Source: an uncultured Bacteroidales bacterium
GTDB taxonomy: Bacteria > Bacteroidota > Bacteroidia > Bacteroidales > WCHB1-69
DNA length: 9,030 bases
Assembly (NCBI GenBank): GCA_937892025.1
Contig: CALAVA010000067.1
Location: 1 to 9,030, forward strand
Direction: 5' to 3'
The position numbers were made by a program, and so were the translations under genes. This document shows, piece by piece, positions 6,803-9,030 of the stretch. A model generated the notes under the pieces. The model did not search any database and had not been told where the DNA came from. It saw only the letters and a list, made by a program, of their open reading frames with translations. Every line of letters begins with the position of its first letter. Within the stretch, counting starts at the first letter, position 1.

Positions 6803-7072
6803 ATGATAGGGAAATCACCCACCCGCAACACCCCGGAACTCTTCCGCCCCATGCTTACCGGCTTCATTGACCGAGGCAACGAACTAGCCTTGCTGGCTGA
6901 CAAGATGACGGACGAACTGCGTGAGGTATTGTACCTGTAGAACAGAGCCATGTTGTGCGACCGCACCCAGAAAGACAAGGTTTACAGCCTGCACAAGCCA
7001 CACACGGCCTGCATCGCCAAAGGGAAGGCACACCAAATGTACGAGTTCGGCAACAAGGACGGACTCATTTAA
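6803..7072 (+). pseudogene. Degenerate IS5-type (DUF772-containing) transposase remnant
   Basis: On the plus strand, an ATG at 6803 opens a frame of 45 codons, a TAG at 6938-6940, then 43 more codons in the same frame to a TAA at 7070-7072. The first part (MIGKSPTRNTPELFRPML, then FIDRGNELALLADK) matches the N terminus of Bacteroidetes IS5-family transposases. The second part (KDKVYSLHKPHTACIAKGKA, then HQMYEFGNKDGLI) matches a segment these proteins carry much further on. About 200 residues between them, including part of the DDE catalytic core, are missing without a frame change, and the C-terminal part is also gone. The TAG probably derives from a CAG codon. G+C is about 54%, against about 15% in the bases at 6541-6600, a strong sign of foreign origin. 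It cannot encode an active transposase. It is the only plus-strand coding remnant in the window. Confidence 0.85.
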
Positions 7073-7082
7073 GCCACATCTA

Positions 7083-7871
7083 TCATTTTTGAACTTTTAT
7101 GCTTCTTTGTCGGCACACTTCAAATAACATGATACCAGTTGCAACAGATACGTTTAGAGATTCTATGGATGTATTGTCTGCCATTGGGATACGAATCATA
7201 TTGTCGCAAGATTGTGCCAACACGGGAGCAATGCCCTCATATTCATTTCCCATGACAATACAAGTTGGTAGTGTGAAATTGATGTCATAACAAATATTTG
7301 TTGCTTTTTCATTGCTACCTAACACTTGTATGCCACTTTGTTGCAGATATTCAACAATTTCCACCAAATTATCGTGGCGACATATTGGTGTACTAAACAA
7401 GGCTCCTGCAGATGTTTTGACGGCATCTTCGTTGATTTGTGCACTATTTTTTGAAGGTATTATCACTGCATCTACCCCTGCACATTCAGCACTGCGGACA
7501 ATGGCTCCCATATTGCGAACATCGGTAATACGGTCTAAAAGTAATAAAAAGGGAACACGACCATTTTCATATATACATGGCAGAATATCATAAATGCTTT
7601 GATAGGGAATGGGGGATACAAATGCAACTACACCTTGATGATTGCCATGTGTATAGCGGTTTAGACGTTCTATGGGAACATATTGGAACGGAATATTCCG
7701 CTCTCTCACCAAAGCAAATAACTCTTTGAATATGGTTCCTGAAATACCTCGTTGAAATACAACTTTATCTATATCTTTTTCATTGTTTATGGCTTCTGTA
7801 ACCGCACGAATGCCATAGATAAGGTTGCTATTTTTCTTCTCTCTTGTCCTATGAAAATCGTTGTTTTGCAT
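7083..7871 (-). CDS. rlmB: 23S rRNA 2'-O-ribose methyltransferase, TrmH/RlmB (SpoU) family
   Basis: This 262-residue protein is a SPOUT-class RNA methyltransferase that uses S-adenosylmethionine to methylate a ribose 2'-OH, in RlmB the guanosine at E. coli 23S rRNA position 2251. Residues about 17-90 form the L30e-like substrate-binding domain (YGIRAVTEAI at 19-28, HQG at 78-80). The knotted catalytic domain follows with motif I (N120-MGAIVRSAE, R126 the expected catalytic-region arginine), motif II (VMGNEYEG at 206-213) and motif III (IRIPM then ESLNVSVA at 237-244). Length is normal for RlmB. It starts 17 bases after the PurM stop, so the two genes are probably cotranscribed. Its stop lies only 10 bases from the end of the transposase remnant, suggesting that the IS landed just downstream of this gene. 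RlmB versus another family member targeting tRNA cannot be fully separated by eye. Confidence 0.87.
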   Translation of the reverse strand: MQNNDFHRTREKKNSNLIYGIRAVTEAINNEKDIDKVVFQRGISGTIFKELFALVRERNIPFQYVPIERLNRYTHGNHQGVVAFVSPIPYQSIYDILPCIYENGRVPFLLLLDRITDVRNMGAIVRSAECAGVDAVIIPSKNSAQINEDAVKTSAGALFSTPICRHDNLVEIVEYLQQSGIQVLGSNEKATNICYDINFTLPTCIVMGNEYEGIAPVLAQSCDNMIRIPMADNTSIESLNVSVATGIMLFEVCRQRSIKVQK

Positions 7872-7888
7872 ATTTTTGTATTCAAATA

Positions 7889-9030
7889 TTAGACAAAGTA
7901 CGTAAATGTTCCATGTTCGGAGATGATGCTTACTCGTTTTGTCTCGGCTTGTTCCACTCTGCCGACAATTTGGGCATCTATGCCAAAAGATTGAGATATT
8001 GCAATAATGTCTTTAGCAATATCTTCTTTTACATACAATTCCATTCTATGACCCATATTAAACACTTTGTACATTTCGCTCCAATCGGTTTGTGATTCTT
8101 TTTGTATCATTCTAAACAAAGGAGGTGTAGGAAACATATTATCTTTTATAATATGCAAATTGTCTATAAAATGTAATATCTTTGTTTGTGCTCCGCCACT
8201 ACAATGTATGATAGCATGAATATTATCTCTATAATTTTCTAATATTTGTTTGATAACAGGGAGATAGGTTCTTGTTGGAGAAAGCACCATTTTCCCCACA
8301 TCAACACCTTCTATTTCTGTTGGGTCGGTGAGATTGTGACTACCACAATATACAACGCTTTCATCAAGGGCGTGGTCATAACTTTCAGGGAACAATTGCA
8401 TAAGTGTTTTGTTGAAAACATCATGTCTTGCTGAGGTGAGTCCGTTACTACCCATACCACCATTGTAGGCGTTTTCATAGGTGGCTTGTCCGTATGAAGC
8501 CAAACCAACGATAAGGTCTTTAGAACGGATATTGGAAGTGTCTATCACCTTTTTTCTTTCCATTCTGCAAGTTACTGTACTATCAACAATAACTGTTCTA
8601 ACCAAGTCGCCCACATCGGCGGTTTCTCCACCTGTGGAATAAATGCTGACACCCATATTGCGGAGAGTTTCTAAAAATTCTTCAGTGCCTTCTATTAATG
8701 CTTTGATAACTTCACCGGGAATGAGATTTTTATTCCTTCCAATGGTAGAAGACAAAAGAATATTGTCCACAGCACCAACGCAAATAAGGTCATCTGTATT
8801 CATGACAATGGCATCTTGTGCTATACCTTTCCATACGGATAGGTCGCCTGTTTGTTTCCAATACATGTATGCCAATGCAGATTTGGTGCCTGCTCCATCG
8901 GCATGCATGATTATACAATGATCCTTGCTGCCTGAAAGATAGTCTGGAATGATCTTGCAGAACGCAGTGGGATATAAACCTTTGTCTATGTTCTTTATAG
9001 CCTGATGAACGTCTTCTTTGGTGGCAGATA
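7889..9030 (-). CDS. purM: PurM-like AIR synthase (phosphoribosylformylglycinamidine cyclo-ligase), partial at 5' end
   Basis: The frame is open to the right edge and gives 379 residues; the start codon is outside the window, probably by about ten residues. An internal ATG at 8908 is not the start, because conserved sequence continues before it (KEDVHQAIKNIDKG and AFCKIIPDYL). The product closes the imidazole ring of formylglycinamidine ribonucleotide with ATP to make aminoimidazole ribonucleotide in purine biosynthesis. Visible motifs are HADGAGTK (42-49, the PurM nucleotide-binding DGVGTK equivalent), GGETADVGD (133-141, the GGETAEM equivalent), NGLTSARHD (195-203) and CSGGAQTK further on. 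The protein is longer than the 345-residue E. coli enzyme and belongs to the divergent form typical of Bacteroidetes. It is the upstream neighbour of rlmB with a 17-base gap. Function as the true AIR synthase is inferred from family. Confidence 0.88.
   Translation of the reverse strand, partial: SATKEDVHQAIKNIDKGLYPTAFCKIIPDYLSGSKDHCIIMHADGAGTKSALAYMYWKQTGDLSVWKGIAQDAIVMNTDDLICVGAVDNILLSSTIGRNKNLIPGEVIKALIEGTEEFLETLRNMGVSIYSTGGETADVGDLVRTVIVDSTVTCRMERKKVIDTSNIRSKDLIVGLASYGQATYENAYNGGMGSNGLTSARHDVFNKTLMQLFPESYDHALDESVVYCGSHNLTDPTEIEGVDVGKMVLSPTRTYLPVIKQILENYRDNIHAIIHCSGGAQTKILHFIDNLHIIKDNMFPTPPLFRMIQKESQTDWSEMYKVFNMGHRMELYVKEDIAKDIIAISQSFGIDAQIVGRVEQAETKRVSIISEHGTFTYFV

Noticed and set aside
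6763..6978. Minus-strand 71-residue frame opposite the transposase remnant
   Set aside because: It is the complement of recognisable transposase codons on the plus strand and resembles no protein I know; its length follows from the higher G+C content.
6921..7127. Plus-strand frame of 68 residues over the second half of the IS remnant and the end of rlmB
   Set aside because: It reads a different frame from the recognisable transposase segment and runs antisense into rlmB, so it is a shadow.
7889..8908. PurM starting at the internal ATG at 8908
   Set aside because: The frame stays open to the right edge and the 40 residues before that ATG match the conserved PurM N-terminal region, so the true start lies outside the window.

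Overview
The window reads as chromosomal DNA from a low-G+C member of the Bacteroidetes, most likely order Bacteroidales. The evidence is a C25 (gingipain-like) protease with a type IX secretion C-terminal signal, a fused sugar kinase–RapZ C-terminal protein, the long Bacteroidetes-type PurM, a TAnnTTTG-type -7 promoter element, and the remnant of an insertion sequence of a kind common in this phylum. I cannot name a genus. All seven intact or nearly intact genes, plus the partial gene at the right edge, are read on the minus strand.

Right part (9030 to 7083): a PurM-like AIR synthase, cut by the right edge, is followed 17 bases later by an RlmB/TrmH-family 23S rRNA 2'-O-ribose methyltransferase. 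Next comes a gene-poor gap of about 555 bases (6528-7082). Its left half is very A+T-rich and carries inverted repeats and the promoter of the next operon. Its right half is a plus-strand, G+C-rich fragment of an IS5-type transposase with an internal stop and a large in-frame deletion.

Left part (6527 to 103): six genes follow each other with gaps of 5 to 14 bases or overlaps of 11 to 13 bases, so they are probably one transcription unit. In order of transcription they encode a Mip-like FKBP prolyl isomerase, an aminoglycoside-phosphotransferase-fold kinase fused to a RapZ C-terminal domain, a small lipocalin-like lipoprotein, a CLC chloride transporter or channel with two CBS domains, a compact C25 protease exported by type IX secretion, and a six-helix voltage-gated potassium channel with a C-terminal zinc ribbon. 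The last 102 bases on the left hold no recognisable gene.

Most genes belong to known families. The points that stand out are the tight coupling of two ion channels with a type IX-exported protease and a cell-wall-sugar kinase/sensor, the channel-like residue at the proton-glutamate position of the CLC protein, the zinc ribbon on the potassium channel, the missing propeptide of the protease, and the decayed transposase. I found no CRISPR array, tRNA, rRNA, phage or obvious new defence system.
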